DNA of 64,000 nt, taken from NCBI RefSeq assembly GCF_030815975.1, contig NZ_JAUSXL010000002.1:1798001-1862000 (forward strand), written 5' to 3'. This DNA is from Variovorax paradoxus. Lineage in GTDB: Bacteria > Pseudomonadota > Gammaproteobacteria > Burkholderiales > Burkholderiaceae_C. The translations under genes and the position numbers were made by a program. Under the pieces are notes generated by a model. It saw only the letters and a program-made list of their open reading frames with translations, was not told the DNA's origin and ran no database searches. Numbering within the stretch: the stretch's first letter is position 1; each line of letters starts with the position of its first letter. This document shows, one piece after another, positions 8,109 to 16,446 of the stretch.

Positions 8109-8432
8109 ATGTCCGACGACAACCAGATCTTCATCCCGCCCTCGTTCTTCGCGGTCTACAGCGACGCGCGCCAGCGCCTACGCGAGCCGATCGCCGTGGT
8201 GCGCGAGCGCTACGAGATCTGCGAAGACCTTGCCAGCCACCTCGTGGGCCATGCGCAGATCCAGCACCACACCGAGGTGCCGGTGGAGAGCGAGATCCTG
8301 CGGCGCATCCATGCCGGGCTTGCAACGCCCGAAGCCGGCGTGTCCGTGGCCGAGGCCGGCTGGATCGTGCAGCGGCTGGCCGAACTGCTGGGCTGGCCCG
8401 GACCCGAGCCGGCACCGCCGGCCGAAGCGTAG
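8109..8432 (+). CDS. Conserved hypothetical protein (107 aa)
   Basis: The product starts MSDDNQIFIPPSFFAVYSDA and has a helical middle (RYEICEDLASHLVGHAQIQH) and a C-terminal helix VSVAEAGWIVQRLAELLGW. I recall similar short beta-proteobacterial proteins, some carrying a doubtful 'ATPase with chaperone activity' label. No nucleotide-binding motif is visible here. It has no signal peptide, stands alone, and converges on the GntR gene at 8464. Confidence 0.65.
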   Translation: MSDDNQIFIPPSFFAVYSDARQRLREPIAVVRERYEICEDLASHLVGHAQIQHHTEVPVESEILRRIHAGLATPEAGVSVAEAGWIVQRLAELLGWPGPEPAPPAEA

Positions 8433-8463
8433 ATCCCCGGCGCGTCGCCGTGCGGTCCAAGGC

Positions 8464-9168
8464 TTATTTGTCGATGATCTTCCGGGCGAAAAGCTCGAGA
8501 TAGTCCATCAGGCGGTTGGCGCCCGCGATGGCCGCGGCTTCGTCGCCGGTCGCGATGCCCTGGGCGAGTTCGAGGTGCGCATTCGCGCCTTCCACGATCT
8601 CGCCTTCGTGCTGGTAGGCGTACCAGAAGCGCCGGCACTGAACGATGAGCGGGGTCACCGCCTTCACCGCCGAATCGTTGTGGCTCGCCTGGTGGTTGAC
8701 GAAGTCGAGCGCACGGTCGGCCTGCATGTAGTCGTTCAGGTCGCCGCGATGGGCCGCCTTCACCATCAGTTCGGCGCAGCGCACGATCTCCTTGCGCTGC
8801 AGCGCGGTGGCACGGCGCGCCGAGCAGGCCGCGATCAGCCGTTCGAGCACGCGCCGGGTCTGGACCACGTCGAGGTGGTCGGCCAGGTCGATGGTCGACA
8901 CCAGCAGACCGCGGCGCGGCTGCTGCACGATGAGGCCGATCGACACCATGCGCATCAGCGCCTCGCGCACCGGCGTGCGGCCGAGGCCGGTGCGCTCGGC
9001 CAGGTCGGCTTCGACGATCTGGCTGCCGGGCTCCAGCTGCAGCGTGGAGAGCAGCGTCTCGATCGCGTCGTAGGCGAGGTCGGCGGCCCGTCGCTTGGGC
9101 TGGGGGCGGGGCGCGGTCTTCGGGGGGGGCATTGTTTTCTTTTGCTGCTGCTGCTTCTTCGGCTTCAT
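8464..9168 (-). CDS. GntR-family (FCD domain) regulator of the hydroxyproline operon
   Basis: The 234-residue protein opens with an unusual Lys/Gln/Pro-rich tail (residues 1-26). A GntR winged helix follows at about 27-95 (QIVEADLAERTGLGRTPVRE), then an all-helical FCD ligand domain with the metal-ligand style histidine segments DFVNHQASHN and NAHLELAQGI. It is the last gene of the hydroxyproline operon and overlaps the dehydrogenase stop by four bases (ATGA). It is therefore most likely a repressor of that operon, relieved by hydroxyproline or an intermediate. The palindrome at 15013-15040 is its candidate operator. Confidence 0.9.
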   Translation of the reverse strand: MKPKKQQQQKKTMPPPKTAPRPQPKRRAADLAYDAIETLLSTLQLEPGSQIVEADLAERTGLGRTPVREALMRMVSIGLIVQQPRRGLLVSTIDLADHLDVVQTRRVLERLIAACSARRATALQRKEIVRCAELMVKAAHRGDLNDYMQADRALDFVNHQASHNDSAVKAVTPLIVQCRRFWYAYQHEGEIVEGANAHLELAQGIATGDEAAAIAGANRLMDYLELFARKIIDK

Positions 9169-10460
9169 TGTCGGTCCACATCGTCATCAGGGACCGCGAG
9201 GCCGGCCAGCGTGGCAATGCGCGCGGGCGAGAGCGGCGGCCGTGGCGCGGGCGGCGTCCAACCGAACAGGAACTGCGCCGCATCGCCGCAGACGCGGCCC
9301 TGGCAGGCGCCCATGCCGCAGCGGCGATGGAGCTTGGCGTCGGTCCAGCCGCTGCAATCGGCGAGCGCCGAGAACGGCACGTCTTCGCAGCGGCAGACGA
9401 GGGTGTCCGGCCGTGGCAGCCGACGGATATCAGGGGACAGCGCGAAGCTTCGGTGCAGCTGCGCGGCGAAGGCATTCCAGCGGGTGCGTTCGGCTTCGTG
9501 CGGCTTCGCTGAGCGTTCGTTGCCGACGGCCGCATGGCCGGCGATGGTGCCTTGGGCAAGCGCGCGCTCGCTGCCGCCGAAACCCGTGCATTCGCCGGCC
9601 GCGTAGATGCCGGGCAGGCTGGTCGTTTGCAGCGCATCGACGGCCAACGCCTGTGCACCGGCATCGGCGGGCGTGAGGGCGCAGCCCAGCATCCGGCCGA
9701 GCTGCGTGTTGGGCGTGAGGCCGAAGCCGCAGGCCACGCGATCACATGCGATAGCCACTTCGCGATCGCCTTGAAGAAGCCGGGCCGATTCGACCTGCGT
9801 GGCGCCCATCGCCGAGACGACGCGCGACGAAGTGCGGTACTGCGGATCGGCCAGCACCACCGCCTGCGCGGCCTTGCGCGGCCAGCGCAGCAGGCTGGCG
9901 GCAAAGCCTGCGACCGCTGCGAACGAAGCCTGCTCGGCGACGCGCACGACCTTGGCGCCCGCCGCGCGCGCCGTGGCCGCAGCGGCGAGCAGCAAAGGCC
10001 CGCTGCCCGCAATCACGATGCGTTCGCCTTCGACCGGCAGGCCCGCCTTGATGAGCGCCTGCAATCCGCCCGCGCCCGTCACGCCGGGCAGCGTCCAGCC
10101 CGGGAACGGCAGCAGCAGTTCGCGCGCACCGGTGCAGAGGATCAGCTTCGTCCACTGCATGCGCCAGCCGCGTTCGGCATCTTCGAGCAGCAGTTCGTTG
10201 CGCAGAGGCGCCGCGACGACGCGCGTGCCGCTGCACACGCGGATGTTGGCGTGGCGCTCGAGCGCATCGCGCCACTTGCGCGCAGCGGGCGGCAAGGCGG
10301 CGCCCGGGCCGTCGCGCCAGATCTGCCCGCCGGGCGCGGGGTTGTCCTCGATCACGGCGATCGATGCGCCGCTCGGTGCCGCCGCCACTGCCGCGGCCAT
10401 GCCGGCGGGGCCTGCGCCGACGATCAGCAGATCGCAATGCTCCAGCGCCAGGGCCGTCAT
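9165..10460 (-). CDS. D-hydroxyproline dehydrogenase, large FAD subunit (OoxA/HcnB-like)
   Basis: The 431-residue flavoprotein has an N-terminal FAD dinucleotide fold (CDLLIVGAGPAGMAAAVAAA) and a second nucleotide fold in the middle (RIVIAGSGPLLLAAAATARA). Its C-terminal BFD-like [2Fe-2S] domain has the cysteine pattern CRC...CGMGACQGRVC. This is the composition of the alpha subunit of heteromeric D-hydroxyproline/opine/D-amino acid dehydrogenases. It overlaps both neighbours by ATGA junctions, arguing for coupled translation with the ferredoxin-like and DAO-type subunits. In Pseudomonas the equivalent subunits are called LhpB/E/F; I do not assign the letter here. Confidence 0.85.
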   Translation of the reverse strand: MTALALEHCDLLIVGAGPAGMAAAVAAAPSGASIAVIEDNPAPGGQIWRDGPGAALPPAARKWRDALERHANIRVCSGTRVVAAPLRNELLLEDAERGWRMQWTKLILCTGARELLLPFPGWTLPGVTGAGGLQALIKAGLPVEGERIVIAGSGPLLLAAAATARAAGAKVVRVAEQASFAAVAGFAASLLRWPRKAAQAVVLADPQYRTSSRVVSAMGATQVESARLLQGDREVAIACDRVACGFGLTPNTQLGRMLGCALTPADAGAQALAVDALQTTSLPGIYAAGECTGFGGSERALAQGTIAGHAAVGNERSAKPHEAERTRWNAFAAQLHRSFALSPDIRRLPRPDTLVCRCEDVPFSALADCSGWTDAKLHRRCGMGACQGRVCGDAAQFLFGWTPPAPRPPLSPARIATLAGLAVPDDDVDRQ

Positions 10461-10708
10461 TCCGAGGTCTCCACGCGCATGCCTTCGGCGCAGACCGCCT
10501 GGCAGGCGAGCCTCTGCCGGCCGTCGATCAGCACGCGGCATTCCTGGCACACGCCCATGCCGCAGAACGGCGCGCGCGGCTGGCCCGTGACGGAGCTGCG
10601 CGCCACGCCCATGCCGCCGGCCACGCGCAATGCGGCGGCGACCGAGCTGCCCGTTTTCACGCGGACGGGTTGCCCGTCGATGTGCAGCAACAGCACAGGA
10701 GTGCTCAT
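10457..10708 (-). CDS. D-hydroxyproline dehydrogenase, small [2Fe-2S] subunit
   Basis: The 83-residue ferredoxin-like protein (HcnA type) has the cluster-binding pattern FCGMGVCQECRV with a distal cysteine in RLACQ. It starts MSTPVLLLHIDGQPVRVKTG. Small subunits of this kind pass electrons between the two flavin subunits of heteromeric D-amino acid dehydrogenases. Four-base overlaps with the genes on both sides make a three-subunit enzyme very likely. Confidence 0.87.
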   Translation of the reverse strand: MSTPVLLLHIDGQPVRVKTGSSVAAALRVAGGMGVARSSVTGQPRAPFCGMGVCQECRVLIDGRQRLACQAVCAEGMRVETSE

Positions 10709-11808
10709 GCCGTCTCCAGCAAGCCGCGCGGCGCATAGGGCGCCGCGTCGAATCCGGGTGCGGCGCCGGTCATCAGCGCCGCGAGCAGGTGCGCACTGCC
10801 CGGCGCTGTGGTCACGCCCAGGCCTTCGTGGCCGACCGCGAGCCAGAGCTTCTGGCGCCACGGGTGCTTGCCCAGCAGCGGCAGCCCGTCGGGCGTGGCG
10901 GCGCGCAGGCCGGTCCAGGAGCGTACCGCATTGAGGTCCGCGAGCCCCGGCAGGTAGCCGATCGCGCGCTGCAGCATGCGCGCGAGCATCGGCGCTTCGA
11001 CCGCCGGATCGGTGGTGTCGAACTGGCGCGAGGAGCCGATCAGCAGTTGGCCCGTGGGCCGCGGCTGCACGTTGAAAGCGACCGAATCGCCGTCGCTGTG
11101 GTGCGCGCTGGTCACGTAGCCGAGTTCGACCAGCTGGTGGTGCACAGTGCCCGGATAGCGGTCGGTGATCAGCAGGTGGCCCTTCTTCGGGCGGATCGGG
11201 AGTTCGGGGCAGAGCGTCGTGGCTTCGATGCCGTTGGCCAGCACGATCTGCGGGGCGCTGCGCCGGCTGCCGTCGGCGAGCCGCAGCGCGCCGTCGTGTT
11301 CGATCGCATCGACCTTCGCATGCTCGACGCGGACCGAAGCGCCGCCCTGCGCGAGCAGCCAGCGCGCCGCGTTCGGCGCATAGAGGATGCCGTCGCCGGG
11401 CACTTCGAGCGCGCCCGCGAGGCCCTTGCGCAGCGCGGGCTCGGCGCGTGCGAGCGAAGGCGCATCGAGCAGGCGGCTGTCGATGCCGTGTTCACGCAGC
11501 CGCTGCTGCTTGCGCTCGGCCTCGGCCATTTCTTCTTCGTTGGCGGCAATCCAGAGCGTGCCGCAGGCGCTGTACGCGCAGCCCTCGTCCATGTGCGGCG
11601 CGAGGACGCGCCATCGCGCGGTCGAATCGCGGCTCAGCGCGAGTTCGGCGGGGTTGTCGTCCATCACCACGAGGTGCCCCATGCCCGCGCCGGTGGCGCC
11701 GCCGATGCGCGCATCGAGCACCAGCACGCGGCGGCCGGCCTGCGCCAGCGCGTGCGCGCAGGCGGCCCCGACGATGCCGGCTCCTATGACGATGACATCC
11801 GCGTGCAC
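10705..11808 (-). CDS. D-hydroxyproline dehydrogenase, catalytic FAD subunit (DAO family)
   Basis: The 367-residue protein of the DadA/glycine-oxidase superfamily starts MHADVIVIGAGIVGAACAHA, the ADP-binding beta-alpha-beta fold of FAD enzymes. The C-terminal substrate-side domain has GLRAATPDGLPLLGKHP and AVGHEGLGVTTAPG, typical of the family. In the operon it follows the epimerase gene and precedes the two electron-transfer subunits. It should oxidise cis-4-hydroxy-D-proline to the pyrroline imine and pass electrons on to the respiratory chain. Confidence 0.88.
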   Translation of the reverse strand: MHADVIVIGAGIVGAACAHALAQAGRRVLVLDARIGGATGAGMGHLVVMDDNPAELALSRDSTARWRVLAPHMDEGCAYSACGTLWIAANEEEMAEAERKQQRLREHGIDSRLLDAPSLARAEPALRKGLAGALEVPGDGILYAPNAARWLLAQGGASVRVEHAKVDAIEHDGALRLADGSRRSAPQIVLANGIEATTLCPELPIRPKKGHLLITDRYPGTVHHQLVELGYVTSAHHSDGDSVAFNVQPRPTGQLLIGSSRQFDTTDPAVEAPMLARMLQRAIGYLPGLADLNAVRSWTGLRAATPDGLPLLGKHPWRQKLWLAVGHEGLGVTTAPGSAHLLAALMTGAAPGFDAAPYAPRGLLETA

Positions 11809-11827
11809 GGCCTACTGCACGTCGCGG

Positions 11828-11864
11828 AACACCGCGGAGCCCGCTTTGCCGGGCCGCCGGTGTT
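11828..11864. repeat. Long imperfect hairpin inside the hydroxyproline operon
   Basis: AACACCGCGG (11828-11837) faces CCGCCGGTGTT (11854-11864) with one bulge, and an inner stem CCCG/CGGG (11840-11843/11850-11853) encloses CTTTGC. It fills much of the 113-base gap between the epimerase and the dehydrogenase genes, the only long gap among otherwise tightly packed genes. The surrounding 11865-11921 is also non-coding. From memory, similar blocks recur between Variovorax genes. Confidence 0.5.
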
Positions 11865-11921
11865 GCCCTCGGCAGGGGGTTGGCGAAGCGACACGAGGTG
11901 CGCGAAGACTGGGGGCGAGCT

Positions 11922-12857
11922 TCATGTCCGGATGCCCCATCCGAAAGGATCGTTGTCGTCGATCAGCAGCGTGGCTTCGGCGCTGATGTGCGCGCGGCCG
12001 CGCAGCGTCGGAATGACCTGGCCGCCATCCAGCGCGTAGCTGGCCTCGAAGCGGCTGCCGATCACGCTGGCCTGCGTCCACACTTCGCCCGGCGCGAGCT
12101 TGCCGTCGGCCGCAAGGCAGGCGATCTTGGCGCTGGTGCCGGTGCCGCAGGGCGAGCGGTCGTAGGCGTTGCCGGGGCAGAGCACGAAGTTGCGGCTGTC
12201 GGCGCCGTCTTCATCCTCGGCGAAGAGCTCGATGTGGTCGATCTCCGCGCCGCCCGAGCCCGTGATGCCCTGCGCCGCCAGCGCGCGGCGCAATGCCGTG
12301 GTGTAGCTGGTCAGCGCGGCGAGGTTGTCGCTCGCCACGCGCTGGCCGTGTTCGCTGACCAGGAAGAACCAGTTGCCGCCCCAGGCCACGTCGCCGCGCA
12401 CCGTGCCATGGCCGGGCAGCGCCACCGCCACCTGGTGCAGATGCCGGTAGGCCGGCACATTGCGCACGCTGACCGAACCATCGGCATGCAGCGTGGTCGT
12501 GACCGTGCCCACGGGCGTTTCGATGCGGTGCTCGCCCACGCCGATGCGCCCCATGTGCGCGAGGCTCGCGACCAGGCCGATGGTTCCGTGGCCGCACATG
12601 CCGAGGTAGCCGGTGTTGTTGAAGAAGATCACGCCCGCGGCGGCATCGCTCGACACAGGCTCGCACAGCAGCGCGCCGACCACCACGTCGCTGCCGCGCG
12701 GCTCGAGCACGGTGGCCGCGCGCCATTTGTCGTGCCGCTCGGCCAGCAGCGCGCGGCGCTCGGCCATGGGGCCGCCGCCCAGATCGGGAAACCCGCCGAT
12801 GACCAGGCGCGTGGGCTCGCCGCCCGTGTGCGAATCGATGATCTGGATGCGCTGCAT
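11922..12857 (-). CDS. lhpA: 4-hydroxyproline 2-epimerase
   Basis: The 311-residue protein of the proline racemase family starts [20 protein letters not shown]. Both catalytic cysteines are present: Cys88 in GMCGHGTIG and Cys237 in CGTGTSAK. A Cys/Cys pair identifies a racemase/epimerase; dehydratases of the family have Thr at the second site. It interconverts trans-4-hydroxy-L-proline and cis-4-hydroxy-D-proline, the first step of bacterial hydroxyproline use. The downstream D-amino acid dehydrogenase subunits and the upstream DapA-family deaminase support this against plain proline racemase. The start codon is the ATG 14 bases after the stop of the binding-protein gene. Confidence 0.93.
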   Translation of the reverse strand: MQRIQIIDSHTGGEPTRLVIGGFPDLGGGPMAERRALLAERHDKWRAATVLEPRGSDVVVGALLCEPVSSDAAAGVIFFNNTGYLGMCGHGTIGLVASLAHMGRIGVGEHRIETPVGTVTTTLHADGSVSVRNVPAYRHLHQVAVALPGHGTVRGDVAWGGNWFFLVSEHGQRVASDNLAALTSYTTALRRALAAQGITGSGGAEIDHIELFAEDEDGADSRNFVLCPGNAYDRSPCGTGTSAKIACLAADGKLAPGEVWTQASVIGSRFEASYALDGGQVIPTLRGRAHISAEATLLIDDNDPFGWGIRT

Positions 12858-12871
12858 GGGGCGTCGTCCGT

Positions 12872-14017
12872 TCAGTAGCTGGCGATGGGCACCGGGGCCG
12901 CGTTCTTGAAGGTGAAGACGGTGATGGGCGCCTGCTTCATGTTGCCCTTGTCGTCGTAGGCATAGGTGGCGGCCACGCCCTTGTAGGTGTCCTTGTAGAG
13001 CTGTGCGCCCACCTTGTCGGGATCGATGGAGTTGGCCTTCTGCATCGACTCGCCGATGAACAGCACCTGGTCGTAGTACGAGGCAGCGTACGCATCCGCG
13101 TCGGCGTTGAAGCGCTTCTTGAACTTGGCCTTGAAGGCCGGGCCGCTCTGCGCCTTCTCGAGGATGGAGCCGCCCTGCGCGCAGAACACCAGGTCGTTGA
13201 CCGCGTCGCCGCCGAGCTTGCCGGTGGCCGGGCTGCAGACGGTGTCGCCGCCCAGCAGCTTGCCGGGCACCGCGAGCTGCTTCATCTGGCGCGCCATGGG
13301 TGCGGCCTGCGGCGCGTAGCCGCCGAAGAAGATCGCCTCGGGCGCCTTGGCCTTCATGTTGGTGAGGATGGCGGTGAAGTCCACGGCCTTGTCGGTCGTG
13401 AACTCCTGGCCGACGATCGTGAGGCCCTGCTTCTTCGCTTCCTTGGTGAACTCTTCGGCCAGGCCCTGGCCGAAGGCGGTGCGGTCGTCGATCACGCCGA
13501 CCTTCTTCACCTTCAGCTCCTTGGCCGCGTACACCGCCATGCTGGAGCCGATCTGGTTGTCGCTTGCGATGATGCGGTAGAGATTCTTGTAGCCGCCCTG
13601 CGTGACCTTCGGGTTGGTGCCCACGGTGGAGACCATGGTGCCGCCTTCGGCATAGATGCGCGACGCCGGAATCGCCACGCCCGAGCAGTACGGGCCCATG
13701 ACGTACTTGACGCCGTCGTCCACGAGCTTCTGCGCCACGCTCACGCCGGACTTGGCGTCGCACTGGTCGTCTTCGGACACCAGCTCGAACTTCAGCGTCT
13801 TGCCGCCGACCGCGATCTTCTTCGCGTTGAGCTCCTCGATGGCCAGGCGCACGCCGTTTTCATTGTCTTTGCCCGCGAAGGCATTGGGGCCCGAGAGCGG
13901 GCCGCTGTGGCCGATCTTGACGACCTGCTCCTGCTGCGCATGCGCCTGGCCTGCGATGGCCAGCGCCACGAGGCCGACGACGCCGAGAAGTGGAACCATG
14001 CTTGCTTTTGTCTTCAT
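12872..14017 (-). CDS. Branched-chain amino acid-type ABC transporter substrate-binding protein
   Basis: The 381-residue periplasmic protein has a signal peptide of about 27 residues ending AGQAHAQQ. A type I (LivJ/LivK-like) periplasmic-binding fold follows: [20 protein letters not shown], then [20 protein letters not shown] and the [13 protein letters not shown] region. It is the second gene of the hydroxyproline operon and has no permease or ATPase beside it. It must use components encoded elsewhere. Its place between the deaminase and epimerase genes makes hydroxyproline or a related imino acid the likely ligand. Confidence 0.88.
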   Translation of the reverse strand: MKTKASMVPLLGVVGLVALAIAGQAHAQQEQVVKIGHSGPLSGPNAFAGKDNENGVRLAIEELNAKKIAVGGKTLKFELVSEDDQCDAKSGVSVAQKLVDDGVKYVMGPYCSGVAIPASRIYAEGGTMVSTVGTNPKVTQGGYKNLYRIIASDNQIGSSMAVYAAKELKVKKVGVIDDRTAFGQGLAEEFTKEAKKQGLTIVGQEFTTDKAVDFTAILTNMKAKAPEAIFFGGYAPQAAPMARQMKQLAVPGKLLGGDTVCSPATGKLGGDAVNDLVFCAQGGSILEKAQSGPAFKAKFKKRFNADADAYAASYYDQVLFIGESMQKANSIDPDKVGAQLYKDTYKGVAATYAYDDKGNMKQAPITVFTFKNAAPVPIASY

Positions 14018-14057
14018 GCTTCTTCCTAGGTTGGGAACAATGAAAAGAGCGCTGTTA

Positions 14058-14972
14058 TTACATAACCGACTGGTACTGCGCAGGCCGCGTGGCCAGCGCC
14101 TTCTTCACGATGGCCTCGATGGCCGCGCGCTCCGCACCGACCAGCGGCAGCCGCGGGCGGCGCATGTGCTCGCTGCCCACGCCCACCAGCACATCGATCA
14201 GCTTCAGGTTCTGCACCAGCTTGGTCGACACATCCAGGTGCAGCATCGGCGTCATCCACTGGTACAGCTTCAGCGCCTCGGCGAACTTGCCGGCCTTCAT
14301 CAGGTCATAGAGCGCCACCGTCTCGCGCGGGAACGCGCAGCCCACGCCGGCCAGCAGGCCGTCGCAGCCCAGCGCCAGGCCTTCGTAGGCCAGGTCGTCC
14401 ACCCCCAGGAACAGCTGGTAGCGATCGCCCACCGTGTTGCGCAGGTCGGTGATGCGGCGGATGTCGTCCGAGCTCTCCTTGATGGCAGCGATCCACTCGC
14501 AGTCCGCCAGCTCCAGCATGTGCTCGGGCTTCAGGTCGACGCGGTAGGCCACCGGATTGTTGTAGACCATGATCGGCTTCTGGGCGGCACTGGCGATGGT
14601 GCGCACATTGAGCATGGCTTCGCGCGCATCGGCCACGTAGATCACCGAAGGCATCACCATGAAGCCGGCCACGCCGAGCTTGTTGGCGCCGTCCACATAG
14701 CGCAGCGCCTCGCGCGTGCTCGTTTCCGACACATTGGCCAGCACCGGGATGCGGCCGTCGGCGGCTTCGAGCGCGATCTTCGCGACCTGCAACTTCTCTT
14801 CGAGCGTGAGCGTGCTGGCTTCGCCCAGCGAGCCGCAGGTCACGAGGCCGTGGATGCCGTTGCGGATCTGGAAGTCGATGTGGCGCGCGGTGCCTTCGGC
14901 ATCGATGCTCTCGTCGGCGTGGAATTTGGTGGTGATGGCGGGGAAGATGCCTTGCCAGCGGGGTTGGGTCAC
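14058..14972 (-). CDS. Dihydrodipicolinate synthase-family deaminase (pyrroline-4-hydroxy-2-carboxylate deaminase, likely)
   Basis: The 304-residue class I aldolase-fold protein has the Schiff-base Lys165 (AAIKESSD), Tyr137 (MVYNNP) and the GSLGEAS loop near 48-53. In hydroxyproline catabolism a DapA-family enzyme converts pyrroline-4-hydroxy-2-carboxylate to alpha-ketoglutarate semialdehyde with loss of ammonia, and the operon context fits that step. The start is GTG at 14972 with AGGAG about eight bases upstream. It is the first gene of the operon, with a near-palindromic operator 40-70 bases upstream. The following enzyme, semialdehyde dehydrogenase, is not in the window. Confidence 0.85.
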   Translation of the reverse strand: MTQPRWQGIFPAITTKFHADESIDAEGTARHIDFQIRNGIHGLVTCGSLGEASTLTLEEKLQVAKIALEAADGRIPVLANVSETSTREALRYVDGANKLGVAGFMVMPSVIYVADAREAMLNVRTIASAAQKPIMVYNNPVAYRVDLKPEHMLELADCEWIAAIKESSDDIRRITDLRNTVGDRYQLFLGVDDLAYEGLALGCDGLLAGVGCAFPRETVALYDLMKAGKFAEALKLYQWMTPMLHLDVSTKLVQNLKLIDVLVGVGSEHMRRPRLPLVGAERAAIEAIVKKALATRPAQYQSVM

Positions 14973-15012
14973 GTGATCGCTCCTGGAAATGGGGGGAAGG
15001 GTCGTACTTTAA

Positions 15013-15040
15013 ATATATTAACGATATATCGTCAAGATAT
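15013..15040. promoter_or_regulatory. Candidate operator/promoter of the hydroxyproline operon
   Basis: The core ACGATATATCGT (15021-15032) is a perfect 12-base palindrome. Symmetry continues outward to 15013 and 15040 with only two mismatched pairs, ending in ATAT on both sides. On the minus strand a TTGACG -35-like hexamer (15035-15030) lies inside it. AT-rich palindromes of this kind are typical of GntR/FCD regulators, so the regulator encoded at 8464-9168 is the likely ligand. The AT content stands out against the GC-rich surroundings. Confidence 0.7.
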
Positions 15041-15124
15041 GCGTGGGGCAAGCGCTCTTTCGGAGTGGGGTCTTGTGTGATATCTGGGTCGTCGTGCGCT
15101 TTGGCGCTTTGTTCAGGGCGCGCT

Positions 15125-15359
15125 CCCGCCGACGGGGTACCTTGCTCCGCGAATGTCCTCCGGCCTTCGGCCTCCCCCTTGATTTCGCTGCGCAAGGCAC
15201 CCCATCGACGGGATCGTTATGCAGAGCGGTCGTTGATCAGCGGTACACCCACAGCGTGTCCAGGTGCACAGGGCATCGGGTGCTGCCCGCAGCGAAATCA
15301 AGGAGGAGGCCGCAGGCCGGGGGACATTCGCGGAGGGGAGCACCCGGTGGCCTGTGCAC
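15125..15359. repeat. Two inverted copies of a ~90-base intergenic repeat with terminal inverted repeats
   Basis: The left copy is 15125-15212 and the right copy is 15264-15359, facing each other across about 50 bases. Each carries its own ~21-base imperfect terminal inverted repeats (right copy: GTGCACAGG...CCTGTGCAC). Both share a ~48-base core running from CTCCGCGAATGTCC to TTGATTTCGCTGCG, reversed in the right copy, with about four differences. No open frame in this 390-base gap (15041-15428) looks like a protein. This is a dispersed-repeat or miniature-element pair by structure. Confidence 0.7.
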
Positions 15360-15428
15360 GCGCCCCGAACAGCAGCGCCCTGAACAACAGCGCCGTGCAC
15401 GACAGCGCCAAGGTCAGGAGCGACCCGT

Positions 15429-16427
15429 TCAGTCGATCTTCGCCCCCGAAGCCTTCACCACCGCCCCCATCGCATCCCAGTCCGCGCGCAGCAGCTTCTG
15501 GAACTCTTCGGCGCTCTGCGTGCGCGGCTCCACGCCCAGGCGCTTGAAGCGCTCCTGGATCACCGGCTCGGCCAGCACCTTGTTGGCCGCGGCGTTGAGG
15601 CGCTCGACCTCGGCCTTGGGCGTGCCGGCCGGCGCGAGCAGGCCGATCCACGAATCGAAGGCGTAGCCCGGCAGGCCGCTTTCGGCGACCGTCGGCAGCT
15701 TTGGCAGGAACGGGCTGCGCGCCTGGCCGGTGGAAGCGAGCAGCTTCAGGCGCGCATCGTCCTGGAAGCCCATCACGCCGATGCTCGACGAAATGACCGC
15801 CTGCACGCGGCCCGCCAGCACCTCGTTGACTGCCTCGCCCGTGGACTTGGTCGGGATGTGCGTCATCTGCAGCCCGGCCTTGGCGAGGAACGACGCCATC
15901 GCCAGGTGCGTGGCGCTGCCGTTGCCGGCCGAGGCGTAGTTGTACTTGCCCGGGTTGGCCCTGACCTCCTTGATGAAATCGGCCGTGTTCGACACGTTGA
16001 GCCCGCTCGCCACCGCCAGCACATAGCCCGCGTTGCCGATGTTGGCTACGCCCACGAAATCCTTCAGCGGGTCGTACGAGAGCTTGCTGTACAGGAAACC
16101 CGCGATGTTGTGGCTCGCGGCCGCGAGCACCAGCGTGTTGCCGTCCGCCGGCGCCTTGGCCACGGCAGCCGCGCCCACCGTGCCGCCCGCACCCGCGCGG
16201 TTCTCGACGATCGCGCTGGCATTGAGCGCCGCGCCCAGCTCGGCGTTGAAGGCGCGCGCCACCGTGTCCTGCACCGCGCCGGTGCCGAAGGGCACGACGA
16301 TGTGGATCACGCGCTGCTGCTGCGCGTGCGCGAACGTGAAGGCGCCGAGTGCCGCGGCGGCTGCAAGGACAGCCAGCGAACGCCGGGTGAACAGGGTGGA
16401 GGTCATCGGGTTGGCCGCTTTCATCAT
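15429..16427 (-). CDS. Tripartite tricarboxylate transporter substrate-binding protein (Bug family)
   Basis: The 332-residue protein has a signal peptide (RRSLAVLAAAAALGAFTFAH, then AQQ). The Bug mature start is IHIVVPFGTGAVQDTVARAF, with the conserved ENRAGAGGTVGAAAVAKAPA stretch close behind. It is the last gene of the long minus-strand operon, 19 bases after the M20 hydrolase gene, and has no TctA/TctB partner. The ATG at 16427 is taken as start; the in-frame ATG at 16406 would leave a more typical signal length, and neither has a strong ribosome site. The ligand is likely the acyl amino compound handled by the neighbouring hydrolases (inference). Confidence 0.88.
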   Translation of the reverse strand: MMKAANPMTSTLFTRRSLAVLAAAAALGAFTFAHAQQQRVIHIVVPFGTGAVQDTVARAFNAELGAALNASAIVENRAGAGGTVGAAAVAKAPADGNTLVLAAASHNIAGFLYSKLSYDPLKDFVGVANIGNAGYVLAVASGLNVSNTADFIKEVRANPGKYNYASAGNGSATHLAMASFLAKAGLQMTHIPTKSTGEAVNEVLAGRVQAVISSSIGVMGFQDDARLKLLASTGQARSPFLPKLPTVAESGLPGYAFDSWIGLLAPAGTPKAEVERLNAAANKVLAEPVIQERFKRLGVEPRTQSAEEFQKLLRADWDAMGAVVKASGAKID

Positions 16428-16446
16428 CGTTGGCAGGAAAAAGGGT

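Noticed and set aside
15041..15428. Several short open frames in the gap with the inverted repeats
   Set aside because: They cross the repeats in both directions, have no ribosome sites and resemble no protein.
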